The notes under the pieces: model-generated
What the model was told of the DNA's origin: nothing
Databases searched by the model: none
What the model saw: the letters and a program-made list of their open reading frames with translations, nothing else
Program-made: the position numbers and the translations under genes
In this document: piece by piece, positions 24,387 to 37,396 of the stretch
Numbering within the stretch: the first letter of the stretch is position 1
How the letters are laid out: every line of letters starts with the position of its first letter
Assembly (NCBI GenBank): GCA_029964075.1
Contig: CM057140.1
Location: 12,852,643 to 12,916,642, forward strand
DNA: 64,000 nucleotides
Source of the DNA: Patiria pectinifera
Taxonomy: Eukaryota > Echinodermata > Asteroidea > Valvatida > Asterinidae
Direction: 5' to 3'

Positions 24387-27300
24387 TTACGCAGCAAAGA
24401 CATGGATCATCTCATTAGCGTACCCATACGCCTTGGATAACCTAGGATAAAAAAACACCATCATCTGAATGAGAAACAACCTCGATCGGGTGTGTGGTAC
24501 CCCTAGGACTGTCCTGAATATAACGAATATTTGAATATTCAATCAACAACTGAATATTTGAATAGCTTTTTGCCGGTTGAATATTCGAAGGAAAACAAAA
24601 AATTACGCAAGTAAACACATGACTTGGATGTTATTTTTAATCGTAAAGTTGTGGTGCTTTATTGACAGGTGCCATATTTTTTTGTTGGGGGTAATTTTTT
24701 GTCGACGACGGTTATTTTTCCCCATCCTTTAAGACACAGTTAAGGCAGCTGTTTTATATTGTGGTATAAAGAGTGTAATAGTGAAAACTCCAGACAGATA
24801 GTTAAAGTTGAGAATGACAAGTCTTACTTGTAGGCAAGTTGAGTGAAGGGCGTGGGCCCGCATATACAGGTCAGGAACCTCTCGTTGGGGTGCTGGGCGG
24901 GGCTCCAGAAGAACTCCTCAACCAACTCCTGCCGGATTCGCCCCCTAGGCCCCGCCCACCTCTGGTCTGGTTCCGACAGGACGTGTACGACCTCCAGATT
25001 GTGGTGTCTGGTCTCGGCCAGCCTCGTCAGGTCGTCCCTCCACGGGATGTCGCCCTCTGTCTTGTTGAAGAAAATCAGCTTGATGTGCCTGTTCCATGAA
25101 AACAAAGCAAGACAAAACACATAATTTACAGTTAGTTCTTTGTGCTTTTTTTTGGGGGGGGGTGAACATATACTACAGTAAAGAATCATGTACACGAAGG
25201 AGTGTAAAGACAAAGGATATGAAGGGCATTCAGTTGAGAAGTGCTTACACCGTGTGTGATAAAACATCGCACATACCTCAACTGCCATCCAACTCTCTGA
25301 GTGGTAATTTTTTTACAGTTTGAACAGAGGATATATAACCGTGGGTAAATTTACACTTTGGCAGATTGGCAATTTAGCAATTTTGTCTGTCAACTGTCTG
25401 CAAGAAAAAAGAGAAGCACATGTATGCACTGTTCTTATTTAAATTAAGACAAACTAAAACTTCATAATAATAGCCCTTTGTAATAATTCTCTTCGAGGGG
25501 GGATGGGGTAAGGGAAGCATCTAGATGTTCAGACGTGGCATTGATTTAACCTTATTTAGTGCTTCATTTTTCTCTTGTAGGGGAGAGGAAGTATATAGTT
25601 CCCCAATTCCTTCGGAAGATGAAGACTCTTGCTTACTTTGGTTTCTGCTTCTGTTGTCCAAAACACCAGTCCAGCAGCCTGGCCATGGGAGTGAACCCCG
25701 TCCCGGCCGCCACCAGGGTCAGCCGGTCAATCTGCTGAAGCCGCGACTCCACGAACGTCCCCTCGTAATCACTGGCGTCTACCGTGTCGCCGATGTCGAG
25801 TCGCGACAGTTGCCGGGTCAGTTGACCGTCAGGGTACATCTTGATCATGAGGTGGATGATTCTGCCTGACGTTTCTGCCCCATGGTGGCTTGGGGGTAGC
25901 AGGGAGGGGGGAACGGCGGTGTAGGGCCTGGTGATGTCATTTCCTACCAGACAAAAAATCGGAAGAGTTTATTTCAAAAATGCAATATATCCATTTGAAA
26001 ATTGTTAACAAGTTGTACTACCGTTTATGAATAATGCAGTGTTATCTGCAATTGCTGCTCGGTCAATAGGACTTCTTTCCTTTTTACATAAAATCCCTTT
26101 CAAACTTTCTGAAGACATTTTAACATCATTTCCCGATCATCTCTTACCATCGACATTAACTCGGAGGTGGACATGATAACCCGTGGGCAGGCACATATAA
26201 CAACCGGATGGTAACTCCAGACCAAAGAGCTTGATGTCGTGGGTCAAAGGTTGGCAGGTTGTGACCTTGCAAGGCCGAAACGTTGGCTCTAGGATATAAA
26301 GAGTAAATAAATATCTGTTAATAAATTTGAAATGCAGAAGTAAGCATGAATTTCAAAAGAATGTGCAGACTGATGTACCTTTGTCGATTCTTTGGATCAT
26401 TGTGTTGTTCCCTTCAAGAGCTTTTCCCAGGGAAGCCCATTTGATGTCGGGATTCTTCTTGTTGAGAACAAAGATGACCCGGTGAACGGGGCCGGCAATC
26501 ACTTTGATACCTGAGAAGACAAAACATGTACAAGCTACACTGAGAGAAGCATTTCAAACTTTATGTTTTTTTAATGGATTTAAATGCAGGAATAAGTGTG
26601 TGCTTGGCCAGTATTAAACACTACGTTTAAGACCAGTTGGAGTCTGGATGCTAGCGAGGGTAATTATCAACATCCAGACTCCAACCAGTCTTAAACAGAG
26701 TGTTTAATACCGGCCAAACACATATTGATTCCCATTCATAGATAACTTTTTGGTCAAAACAATCTAAACTTTTTGATGGAAAGTCAAAACAAGTCAAATT
26801 TGTTTAATTTCCAACAATTCTTTTTCAACAATTTGACTTCATGTTTTTCTAAACACCCCTTATAGCTATATTATGGAAGTGTCCATGTCGTTAACAATGG
26901 AGATTGCTGCACGCGTCGCACGTATTGGGCAATGTCGGGCAGAACGCAGCTGTGCCGGTGTAGTGTGAATTTAGGACTATGTAATACTGACTCGCTGGTA
27001 GTATTGCGCATGCCTACATGTGCATTGTGAACGTTCAACCAATAAAACGGTAACTAAAAGGCACCGGATTTCAAAGGAGTCAAATTCATGTGACACTGGA
27101 AAAGTGTCAGCCAGCTGGTCTAAACCGGCAGGGAAGAGTGATTTTCTGTTGACTGTCTGTGACTGTTCAGACAACAGGGTTCATAAATATAAAAATCACA
27201 TTTCTGTAAGAGAGATAATTTCAACAGTATCTACTGACCTTCACAATCACCTGTGACTTCCTCAAACAAATCTGAAACAAATCCACAGGAACAAAAGGAA

Positions 27301-30300
27301 TTAGGTGATAAATAACGCAACATTTGGAAGTAAACTATTAGGAAATTATTACCTGAACCACGGAAAGGTGTATCATAGTGAAACAAATATCATTATCTTT
27401 ACAGGAGACGGGATTAGATATCAGTATTTCAACCCTCTGAAGCTATGAAAAAGAACCCCCAAAGCAGTAAAATCATTAATATTACAGAGTGAGATCCACT
27501 TACCGAAATGAACTGTGTAGACATGATCGTCTAGAAACAAGGTTACTCTGAGGTCACGCTTTTTCCTGTCAATAATTAGATGCTCCGTGGAGACAGACTA
27601 GGACCCAAAAAAAAAAAAGGTTGTTTTTAAACCCACCCAAATCCTCCAAAATCCTCTTTGCAAAACGGAGGAATTTGCAAAAGAGTTTTGAGGATGCACT
27701 GTGTCAAGGTCTTAGGCCTACAATATACTACATTTAGGCCTACATTATACTCGAAATCCTCCTCACTGCTCCAGGATGTCACTGGCTCTGCCTCAACATA
27801 TTGACAGTGATTGCTGTAGGATTTTGCAGGATTCAGGCAGTGGTCACCCCTCCGAGGACCACATTCAAGAAATAACGCAGGATTTTGCAGGATTGAGGCT
27901 GTATGCAGTTTCTACATGGAGGCAGTTAGGGGACTTTGCAGGATTGAGGTTGCATCCTAGCAAAAATGCCTAGGGAGTTAGGGTTGAATATAAATTAAAT
28001 TCACACTTTTTTGCAGTTTGTTAGGTTGAACACAAAGATTGACTGGGGTGGGAGTTGAACCATGGACTTCAGATATACCGTACCAGCAGTCTAGTGCATC
28101 TGAGCTGTCCAGCCCTTCGTTGGAAGTCCACAAGCACAAGGCTGGATGACTCAGTCGGGTGCACCGCACTAGCTCACGGTATTCCTGGTGTCACAGGATC
28201 AAACCCCACTCCAGTCAATTTTGATATGGACTGAAAGTGAGCTCAGTCAGTTTGCAGTTTATTTGCTCAATACTTAAAGTTATGCAACAGTTTTCTTATT
28301 AACATTGTACTTACCTTGCATTTTGCATAAATTGTAACTGTTATCTTTTCACCATTCTGGTACCAATCATATCTGAAACAAACAAAAAAGTTTCCATTTT
28401 CGTTGATCATTTGATGTTATGCATATTTCCTCACTTAAAAACAACGGTTAACTTCCTAACGACATTTGCTGTAATTTTCAGAAGTGAACTATTTGAGGGG
28501 TTAGTATAATAGATCAAATATTGTCACACTGACATTTTTGAAGTTTTGTGTTCGAAAAGGTTGGAAAAACCAAGAAAAACAAAAATTTTCAAGGAGTCTG
28601 GTTCCCTGACTCCACAAAAGATAAAATGGATCAATTTATAGATGATGGAAAATTGTAAGGCAAGGGAACCAGTCTAGCTGGCCTGCACCCGTTCATGAAC
28701 ATGTAACCAATAGCAAACAAAATTTGGACTGAAAAAATGGTAAATTCGGAGCAGTAGTTGAAAAATAGTTAGGGTTTTCCAACGCTGGTCGGCCGACCAC
28801 CGTTGGAAATATTTACAAAAATACCATTTTCTTGAAAACGACTTCACACCAGGTGCCATAATTTTACAAGATGCTTGAGACTGTCATTTACCAACATCCT
28901 AGTAAGGTATTTCGTAAAAACTTGGTAGTTTTATTTTTCGATGTTTGCAAATGTTGTAGATTCCCTTTAAGGGGAAGCACCCAATTTTAGTTTTCTGCGC
29001 GGTGTCTGTTGCATGTGCACTGTACCTGGCCTTCGGCTTCTGATTATCGGCAGGCACTGGTTCCTCAACTACAGGCTGTGTTGTTGCGGTCAGTCCTAAA
29101 CTCACACAAGAGGGAAACAAAAAACAGACGTCTCTAAATAGGACAACTACGATTCAATGGGTCATGATTAAATCCAATGAAAATGAACTGAAACCAGGGT
29201 TCGACCTTAACTTTTTTGTTCACTAGCCAGCCGGGCTACTGAAACAGACTCTTAACTAACCCGGGAGCATTTTCACTAGCCCGCTTTTTTTTTTTTAGCT
29301 CAAATACAAAATGCCGTATTTTCAGGCTCAATTCTGAGGCAATTTTGTCAGTGTTTTAAATAAACAGATCTAATTTAACCCTTTAAAACAGTTGACAAAA
29401 TTAGACACAAATTGATGAGGTTTGCTTTCTGAATTTTATAATGATTTATTTCTTCCTGTCCTTTCATCTTTGCCGTAGCCCAATAATTTTTGACTCGCCA
29501 GCCGGGCTACTTAAGGTGCAGTTTGACTAGCCCGCCGCTGTTTTGACTAGTATTTGGCTAGCGGGCTACCGCTAATTTCGAACCTGCTGAAACTTACATC
29601 GGCAATGTTACATATTAAGGGATCCTCAGACAACTTTGTTTTGTCTCTGTATTCGGTTTCATTCCTGGCTTTACATTTAGAAGCCTTATGCAAACATACA
29701 TTCTGTGCAAAAGTTTTCCTTTCAGTAAAAATCAATCAAGTGACTGTTTTGAACGGTTAAGTGCTTCATAAAGCAGGATTGACTGGCTGTGACTGTTTAC
29801 ACACGAATGTAACTTGATACAGCTATGCTTTGACTGAGGGTGATTGATAAGCCAGCTGTGCCTACCAGTTGCCTGCTTTTGTCTGTCGATTGAATCTGAC
29901 TAGTTGGAGTGCTTGTTTGAAATATGATCTGACTGTTGGTGACTAGCCTGTGTAAAAGGCATGGCAGGGGAAGTGGATGGATGTTTTGACTGTCTGTGAC
30001 TCTTACATGTAAGACAGTAGGAGGGTTAATACCCATTGATTTTGGATTCCAAATCAAGTGAAAATAATACAAACTTTGGTATTATATTATAAATGATGTT
30101 CCTTATTTAAACCAGTACATGACTCACATTGAGCCCGAGTCTTCAAGTAAGCCTAAAATCTCATCAAGCAGGAGACAAACAGATTTCAAAAAGTTATAAA
30201 TAATAAAGGTTCACTTTAAAAAAAATCTTGAAAGTTTTATAAAATGTTTGATGCATCCCTGAGAAAACAGAACTCAGTCGCATAAAATATAAAGGGCAGC

Positions 30301-33300
30301 ATGGTTGACACCACTGGAGTTGGAGTTTGCTGCATGTTGCAATTGTTGTCTTAAGCACTTGTTTATTCACCAAACTGCTCTGGAAATGCATGTGGTAGGG
30401 TGCCTGTGTACCATAATTCATGAAAAGCTGTTTTCAAAAAATGGCAAAATACCAACAAAGCAAATGAATAAGAAATCCTCAAGGGAATTTATAAAGGTAC
30501 AAACATATTCAGAGACTACTTTTTCCTACCTGTATTGACTGGGGCCGGGGGTGCTAATGTGGCCGCTGACGGTGCCTTCATTTCACCTAGCCTCTTTATA
30601 ACACCTACAAAATAGACATATTTTGGAGATGAAATCTGTTTTCAAAGCTACATCATCTACATCAAAGTCCATCATTTGCAGCCATCCAAAAAGTAACTGA
30701 CGTAACTTTTGTTGAAAAACATACTTGGTTTAAAGATGGTAATGGGACTAAACTCCCTGTGAAATTGTTCTTTTCTGGCAAGCTTTCATTTGAAGAAATC
30801 AATGAAAGAAGTCCTTTCCAATGGTGCGTCTATGCATCGTTGGAATGTCTGTTAGTAAATTTTTTTGAATTCGAGGAAGCACCAAAATTACTTATTATCA
30901 CTAGCATTTGTATTTAGTGGATTACCGGTTCCTAAAAAAAAAGTTTACATGGCTGCTTTGATGATTTGCATAAAAAGGCCTAATATATGCGATTAAAAAA
31001 AAAAGTCTGAAAATTGGACGAAAGGTCTGAAACCATTTCTTTCTATACTGATAATGTCTTACTCTCGGATTCAGAAAGTCTGATCTCAGAAAAAAAGTCT
31101 GAAAAATAACATGCCTGACAAAGAAATAAAATAACAAGGCGACATAAAGATCATAGCCCCATCTAAAAACACGTAAAAATGTGCAGCAGGCAGGATCCAG
31201 TCAAACCAGTGAGTTTGGCGGTTTGAGACATCATCTTGTATTGAAAAAAAAAACTTTTTTTTTTTTTTTTGCGCACATGGCTACGGCGACGCGCATACCT
31301 GCCGGAGAACTTTTTTTTTTTTTTTGGCCTACTGAGCTACCTTTTGTACTTGGATTTTTTATGTCAATAGTTTTCCTCAGTTGACCGACGTAGCATTTCT
31401 CCAGCATGGATTCTAAGTTGACCCATTGATGGACCTGAAAAAAATTAAGACAAATGACACAATAAGCCACATTATCAATAGGACAAATAAAGTTCACTTC
31501 TTATAACGATAAATTTAACTATATTTGCTATAAGGTTTTGTTCAAAATAACACAATTTCCTTCTAAATGAACAGAGTAAAGGCACTGAATATGTCCAACT
31601 GTTCTCAGTTCTCTATTTTCTATCAACTTCCTGATCTATGTTATTCATTTTGCTTATATACATTTGCAAACATAAAAAAAAAAAATACCAAATTATCACA
31701 AAATATCTTACTGGACCGTTAGTGAATGACAGTCTAAAGCATCCTGTAAAATCATGGCACCTGGTGTGCTGACATTTTCAAGAAAAGTGGTATTTTTGTA
31801 TCAACTTCCAACGCATGGTCAGCCGACCAGCGTTTGAAAAAGACTGGCTTTTTCCAAAATCTGCTTCCAGCTTATCATATTTAGTTAGTCCGCATTTTCT
31901 TAGTAATCGATCTCACACCTGTGAACAGGCTCAAGCCAGCTACACTGGTTCCCTGATCTCACAATTCCCTGACATCTATGAATTGCTCTGTTTCATCTTA
32001 AGTGGGGTCAGGGAATCAGACTACAAGAACATGATTGTTTTTCTTGGTTTTCCAAACATCCACAAACCTAAAATGTCACACAAGTCAGCATTACAATATT
32101 TGCTATAAAACCCCAAAGTTAATTCATTTCTGAAAATTACAGCAATGTATATTCCCTCTAAATTATTCCAAAAAATTCATTATAAGATCTGTTGAAGTTG
32201 AATATCTTCAACAGAAATGAAAATCTCAGTTTTGCACATGTTGAAATCTCCACAGCTAAAATCTGACACACATGACATAAAGCAACGAGGTCTGAACTAG
32301 CAACTTGATAAAATGTTTGATAATGATGAGGAGGCAGACTCACATCGTCAAATAAGCTTGTTCCATCTCCGCCAGCTCCCCGCATCATTTCGTCTTCACC
32401 TCCAGGATGGAAGCTCATGTAAGGGGTGACATTGTACACCTTACCTAAGAAACGTAAAATCAATAAAGAACATGTAAGTCAAACTAGGACTATGGAAAAT
32501 AAACTTCACAAAAAAAAAGGACTTTTTGTTGCAACAAGCAGCTGTTATAAGAAACCTTCTGCTTATGACACCACTATTTTACTTATGAATATTCAAGCAT
32601 GAATGCCCAAAATGGCTCTAGAAAACACCTTTAGAAATGGCAACACAAAGAAACGGAGGCAAATACAAAGCAAATGAGGAAAGTGGGACACGAAGAATTC
32701 CAAGAAAAAAAATCTATTGCATGACCCCTCTAAAACCAGATTGAGCAGTTTTAGCCCGGTACTGGGCAGAGTTGTGTTTAGAGGCCAATCTGAATTGAAT
32801 TGGGTCAGCCAGCACCAGCCGAGCTCAATGATTGATGACTACATCCTAGATTGGCTGATACAGGGCCCAATTTTACACCAAAAAAAGCAGAATTGTGTTA
32901 CTGAAGAAATAGAAATAATTGGGTACCAGTTACAAGAAGTATAAATCACACACAACTTTGGCCAGTAACAGAATCTACTTTCGTACTTACATAGAAATCC
33001 ACTATTAAAATAGTGTTGAAGTACTCGCACTCGGTACTCAAAAACAAGTACTACTCGAGTACTTTTTTTAAGAGTACTCGTACTCCTACTCGAATGTCAA
33101 AGTACTAATACTCAAAATGATGGTACTCGTACTCGGGCAGCAATGTACTCGAACTCGACATGTCAAAAGTGCACTCGATCATCAAAGTACTCGTACTCGA
33201 ATAGCAGTTCTCGAAAAAAAATGGTATAGCTTGACTTAACACGGCCTCATTTTATCGATACTTTCAGTTTTAAATGATTGATTGGCTTGCGGAGAAATCA

Positions 33301-33984
33301 AAGTTTTCTTATGCTAAGCGATTTCATGTGCTTAGCAGTTTCATGAGCCCAAGATTGAACTGATGCTCATTGAGATGGCATCTTACACTTAAAACAAGAT
33401 ATGAAACTTTACATGGTGTAAGTGTAAACTCGTGAGTGTTTGCGGTAACACCATGTGGAAGAATCTCTTTTGAGAAGACGTGTGGTTCTGAAAAGAACGG
33501 ATTGGTTGTGAAACTCGGCGCTCCGTTCAGTATACTCTGATCGTCTTCATCTTAATCTTGATCATATTTATTGTGCCGGGCAAAAAATATGCTGGTAGCT
33601 ATTCACACTTATTAGACTCATCACTTGATTTTTTTGGCTAGTAAGCCGTTGTTGCTAAACTGAAAGTTTCTGTCTTCTAAGCACATTTGTGTGCTATGCA
33701 GCTAACTGACCTCTAATGCTCATCCAAGCATCGTCCACTTTGTTGTGCCTTGCCAACTCCTCCGGGCTGACCACGCAGTTCTGACCGCCGATCCCGTTCA
33801 GCTTCCGGCCCTCCTTCTGACCCAGCCGGATCCAATCCATGAGGGAGTGGCCGGGCGCCAGGGCAACCTTCCTGGTGCCATTGGAGGCTGTAGTGAGGGT
33901 ACCGGCTGCCCCGGCACGCTGGGGCGAGTTGAGGGCGGGAAACTGGGGTTTGGGGACCTGTAAGCCCCCTCCGGAGCTGAACAT
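24387..33984 (-). CDS. CYB5R4: Cytochrome b5 reductase 4 (Ncb5or), complete, 13 exons
   Basis: NAD(P)H-dependent oxidoreductase joining a cytochrome b5 domain, a CS domain and a b5-reductase flavin domain; in animals an ER-associated enzyme linked to fatty-acid desaturation and redox balance. Exons: 33711-33984 (ATG; exon starts 34000), 32344-32444, 31341-31434, 30530-30604, 29026-29095, 28315-28372, 27504-27597, 27251-27271, 26379-26510, 26148-26288, 25637-25943, 24828-25088 and 24387-24441. They sum to 1683 nt, giving 560 residues plus TAA, all in phase. Motifs: N-terminal SLMDWIRL; heme ligands His104 (HPGG) and His127 (VHQW); CS domain from YDWYQNG (206); FAD motif RPYTAV (359); GTGFTP (434); NAD motif CGPTPF (532). 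Human length is 521; the extra residues sit mainly in the linkers. TACAAgtaaga before the last exon looks like a stop, but splicing adds the conserved family tail. Confidence 0.96.
26598..27150. mobile_element. DNA element in CYB5R4 intron 8, with strong foldback at one end
   Basis: About 50-nt arms (26598-26650 and 26672-26725) pair as an inverted repeat, with ggccagtattaaacac opposite gtgtttaataccggcc. The rest matches the interior of 748-1245. Relative to that copy the left end looks duplicated and inverted. Boundaries approximate. Confidence 0.6.
27251..27271 (-). CDS. CYB5R4: 21-nt micro-exon of CYB5R4
   Basis: Flanked by tttcag and gtgatt. It encodes LFEEVT between the CS-domain exon (27504-27597, ends in phase 1) and the next exon (26379-26510, begins GIKVIAGP). 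Skipping it keeps frame because 21 is a multiple of three, so exon-skipped isoforms would be productive. Confidence 0.75.
28030..28220. repeat. Head-to-head pair of tRNA-like (SINE-type) units
   Basis: The minus-strand unit has an A-box-like gacagctcagatgc (about 28098-28112) and a B-box ggttcaactcc (about 28049-28060). The plus-strand unit has atgactcagtcgggtgc (from 28146) and ggatcaaacccc (28196-28207). Outer ends ttgactggggtgg and ccccactccagtcaa are reverse complements. Located in CYB5R4 intron 6. Confidence 0.6.
28452..28966. mobile_element. TTAA-flanked MITE in CYB5R4 intron 5 (piggyBac-like)
   Basis: Bounded by TTAA at 28448-28451 and 28967-28970. Inverted relative to copies at 56066-56583, 60993-61446 and about 31700-32162. 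Internal landmarks are ccaacgctggtcggccgacc and ggtgccataattttaca. No ORF. The TTAA target preference is the piggyBac hallmark. Confidence 0.7.
29205..29590. mobile_element. MITE-like element with agcccg/cgggct motifs in CYB5R4 intron 4
   Basis: Ends ggttcgaccttaac and ctaatttcgaacc are inverted relatives. The interior repeats ccagccgggctact (29227 and 29500). No coding capacity. Confidence 0.55.
31140..31329. mobile_element. 5'-truncated Harbinger-like MITE beside a CYB5R4 donor site
   Basis: Matches the right half of the 53268-53642 element (gccccatctaaaaacacgt to ttttttggcc), including ggctacggcgacgcgc. It ends 11 bp from the splice donor of CYB5R4 exon 3 (exon end 31341). Confidence 0.75.
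31700..32162. mobile_element. TTAA-type MITE copy in CYB5R4 intron 2
   Basis: Plus-oriented relative of 56066-56583: gaatgacagtctaaagcatc, a degenerate ggtcagccgacca palindrome, and a tattccctctaaatt end. The left boundary is unclear. Confidence 0.6.
33005..33215. repeat. GTACTC-type minisatellite
   Basis: Degenerate tandem repeats of gtactcg and gtactcgtactcg, about 200 bp, in CYB5R4 intron 1. Similar sequence at 39085-39275 lies between the Ig genes. Confidence 0.75.
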
Positions 33985-34000
33985 GCCGACGTCTGATCCT

Positions 34001-37000
34001 CTGAATAACTGAAAAATAAAGGAAAATTGCTTAATAACTTTCTTGGGACATCGACTAGAAACCTTTTGCAACCTTGACAATATACCGGTATGGTATTAAA
34101 GAGAAAGCAAGGTACATTCTTAAAAAAGGCAAAGTTATTAAATAAATACAAATGGTTCCTCATCTAGGCTTTTTGAAAAAAGGAATGAGGCTTTTTTCAC
34201 CCAAGATAGTGGATAGATTCTTTCATTTTCTTGACTCTTTTTCTGATACTTTTGTCTCCAAAGGAGCTGTCACCCTTTTTGACCATATTTGAAGTTGTAC
34301 AAAGCTACAATTTTCCTAGAAACAAATAAAAAAAATCTCATTCAACAATAGCCCATCATAAAAATGGGTCTTTGTTGCAGGATTCTGATTCTAAATTTCC
34401 CCAAAATGTTCACAAAATACACTTATTATAGGCATGCAACTGGGAATTTAGAAAAAATGAGGAAACTCCAAACTACACAAGACTTTGTACAGTATTTTTC
34501 AATTTGTAACTGAGCATTGATGAGAAGTAAAACAAACAAGGAAATCAGCGGATCTGAGGAAAAGTAAAAGTTGCGTAAGAAGCAGCTAGTTTGTAAACAA
34601 TGCTGCAGTCAAAATTTGCTGTATAATAAAAGAAAACTCGGCGGGAAGTTGTGCTTGCGACTCAAACTAAAAACATTGTAAAATGCCAAGCATGCTCTGT
34701 CATGTCTGTGTTCGTTGGAATTCGCGGTCTCCCCGATGTAAAACCTCAAAAGAAACCCCCCGTTCTGGACAAACTGTCACCAGGTTTTTAGAAAGTTTGA
34801 GCAATATGCTCCAAAGAAAGACTTGAAAAATTGGGATCTAACATTTTTTCTTAATCAAAGTGTCATCTTTGTGGACGTTAGCTTATACATGGGATAATCG
34901 ATATATCGAATATTCTCAATATTGGATTACCCATATATCAATTATTGTAAATTCTGGTATCAATGGTGCTTAACGTAAACGGCTTCAACCAGGCAATGAA
35001 ACACCACGATACACAGGACAACTTGTCCCACAAATGTACACCTTCAGACTCTTTCTAATAGTAAAATACATGTACACCTAGTTCACCTACCTTTTGTTCC
35101 GTAAGTTTAATTTACACTTGTAGAAAGACACGTTTTCGGCTCATATTGGAAAAAACAACAACCGTTATGTAGCAGGCCTAGATGTACAACGTACACTGCA
35201 TGTGGTACGGTGGACTGTCAACCCCTCAACTAAACTAACCTACATGTACTTCCAAACTGTATGGCCACAAAATATTCTAAGAAGTCAAAAATATAAAAAT
35301 ACTTCCATTCTTTGTGTGCTGACAGTGAAATTTATGGTTGTCATGGTTGACCTAGTAATATGTTTTGTTGGCTTGTCAGCGAGTACAAAGACATGCCGTG
35401 AGGGGAAAAATGCAAGTGCTGGTGCATGTAATAGTGCATGTAACAGTGGTAAACACTAATAAGAGGGGCTGGAATTTTGTGTCAATCAAGCACAGGAAAA
35501 GTATACATGTACATGTACATGTAGCCTTGCAAAAACAACTTTCAGCTTGGACTAGGCCAAAGAATACATTGTATATTTCTGCTTTCAAATTGATAAGGCC
35601 TACATGGCATTTGAAAATAAGGTAGTAGGGAATTATTTTTTTTGCCAATTTTTGGTGTGTACGATCATATGGAGGTGTCTGCGTGTACGGAAATCAATGG
35701 TAAAAGGTAGAAATTGATGGTTTTGGGTGGTTTTTTTTAATCATTTTTCCAAGAACAAAATTAGGGAAGGGGATGTTAGAATAGCGTAGCAGAACTACTT
35801 TTTTTTTGGCCCTATCTGTAGGCTTACAAACTAGTCAGACTGAGAGATTAACATAGGAAAACGAGCTCTGCATAGATAGATGACAGATGAAACTCTGCAT
35901 AGATAGATGACAACTCAAATTTGATTGTGCCACATGTACATGTAGGTCAATTTGTCTGAGCATTTTTAGAGGTCTGAGTAAATAAGTCCCCATCTGCAGT
36001 GGTGCGAATGCCCATTAGTAAACTTGTTCTGTTCAGTCATAAAAAAAACCCTGGACTTGCACTTGAATAGCTGGACTCGGTCCAAGACCTGACCTCGATG
36101 CAGTTTTCTATTCAAAATGAAATTTGGGAGGTTTACGAGGCATTTGATGTCAAATAATTATCAGCCAGGTGGAAAAAAAAATTACAATGGCCATTCGTAA
36201 TGTTAGGTCAGTTGGATCGACTCGGTCCAACATCTGTCCAATGGAGAAATTCTATCCGATGAGCTGACTTTTATTTGATTACAATCTTCATGTATTCCTC
36301 CCGATTGGTAATAGGAGGCATACATGTACAAATGTAGCCTTATACAGGAGTCAATACACCTGAGACGTAATGACGTAATGGCTTTGTTTACATGCGCTTT
36401 CCTATGGGAGCGAAGTCGGGACGCCAGATAAAGTGGGGACCGTATACATAGGAAAGCGCACATGTAAACAAAGCGTGACGTCATTACATGTACATCTCAG
36501 GCCTATTTGGCAATCAATTTGATGTTTTGTTTTTTTACCTTACTAGCGTGCATTTACAATTGTACATGTAAAAAGGGCTTAAAAATCAAGTAAAATAGAA
36601 CTGCTGTACTACAGGGTTTGTATTTTAGCAAGACCATTTCCTACATTTTGTAAATGTGAAAAAAAAAGTTTGCACAAACAGTTGAAGTCAAGTATGACCA
36701 CAAGAAACTCTGTATCCCTCTTTAGGAATGGCAAAAATGAGAAGCAAATATTATACAGTAATGATGAAATTGTTCACAAGAACGGAGAGATGAGTTTGTG
36801 CCTCCAAAGTCAGCACTCAAAATTGCGAATTCATACATAATGATCAAACATTTGTGAAAACTGAAATGAAAGCAACCAGTCGAGTTTGGTCACAGAAAAC
36901 ATGAGGTCAGCATTTCACCCACAATTTTGTTGTACAATGTATCCAACAAAATCTAGCAACAAAGTACAATGTACATGAATTTGATTAGGAGGACAGAAAG

Positions 37001-37396
37001 GTTCAAGTTAAGGCTCATGTACATCAACAAGTCACAAAATGTACATGTAAACTGTTTCTGAGGAAATGATTATGTGGTTCAACCTTCAAAGTGGTTCAGG
37101 GACAAATCGACCCTAAATGTATTTTTGGAAGGAAACTGTGCACGTACTTTGTTAAAACCTTGGTGGTCTCATGATCTGCATGAGCACCGGAAATTGTGTC
37201 ATTGCAGAAATCCTGATCACTGCAGGAAACTGATAAAAAATATACATGTCATTTGTCATGTTTGTTGATTTACAGAACCAATGCTGAGTACTGCACACAC
37301 TTCCTGATTGAATTGACATGTACATGTACATATGTACATGTAGCTGTACCACTATTGCAATTAAAATTGTAATCTGTGACATTAAATAAATTTACA
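34001..37396. other. Intergenic region, CYB5R4 to Ig genes
   Basis: No gene supported. It holds the presumed 5' region of CYB5R4 (a noncoding first exon may lie here, as the ATG exon has an acceptor at 34001), acatgtacatgta microsatellites (for example 35505-35522), the foldback element at 36355-36510, and from about 37000 the 5' flank duplicated with 39377-39950. Confidence 0.55.
36355..36510. mobile_element. Imperfect foldback element
   Basis: The arm from about 36360 (cctgagacgtaatgacg, ggctttgtttacatgcgc, tttcctat) pairs with 36449-36501 (ataggaaagcgcacatg, taaacaaagc, catctcagg). The middle is about 40 nt. No clear target duplication. Confidence 0.7.

Noticed and set aside
24820-24830. 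TAA after CTTGCCTACAAG as the end of CYB5R4
   Set aside because: The TAA lies inside a gtaaga donor. Splicing to 24387-24441 gives the conserved C-terminal tail and a total length divisible by three.
35365-35648. Overlapping ORFs with Thr-Cys repeats
   Set aside because: They come from translation of acatgtacatgta microsatellite; no gene features.
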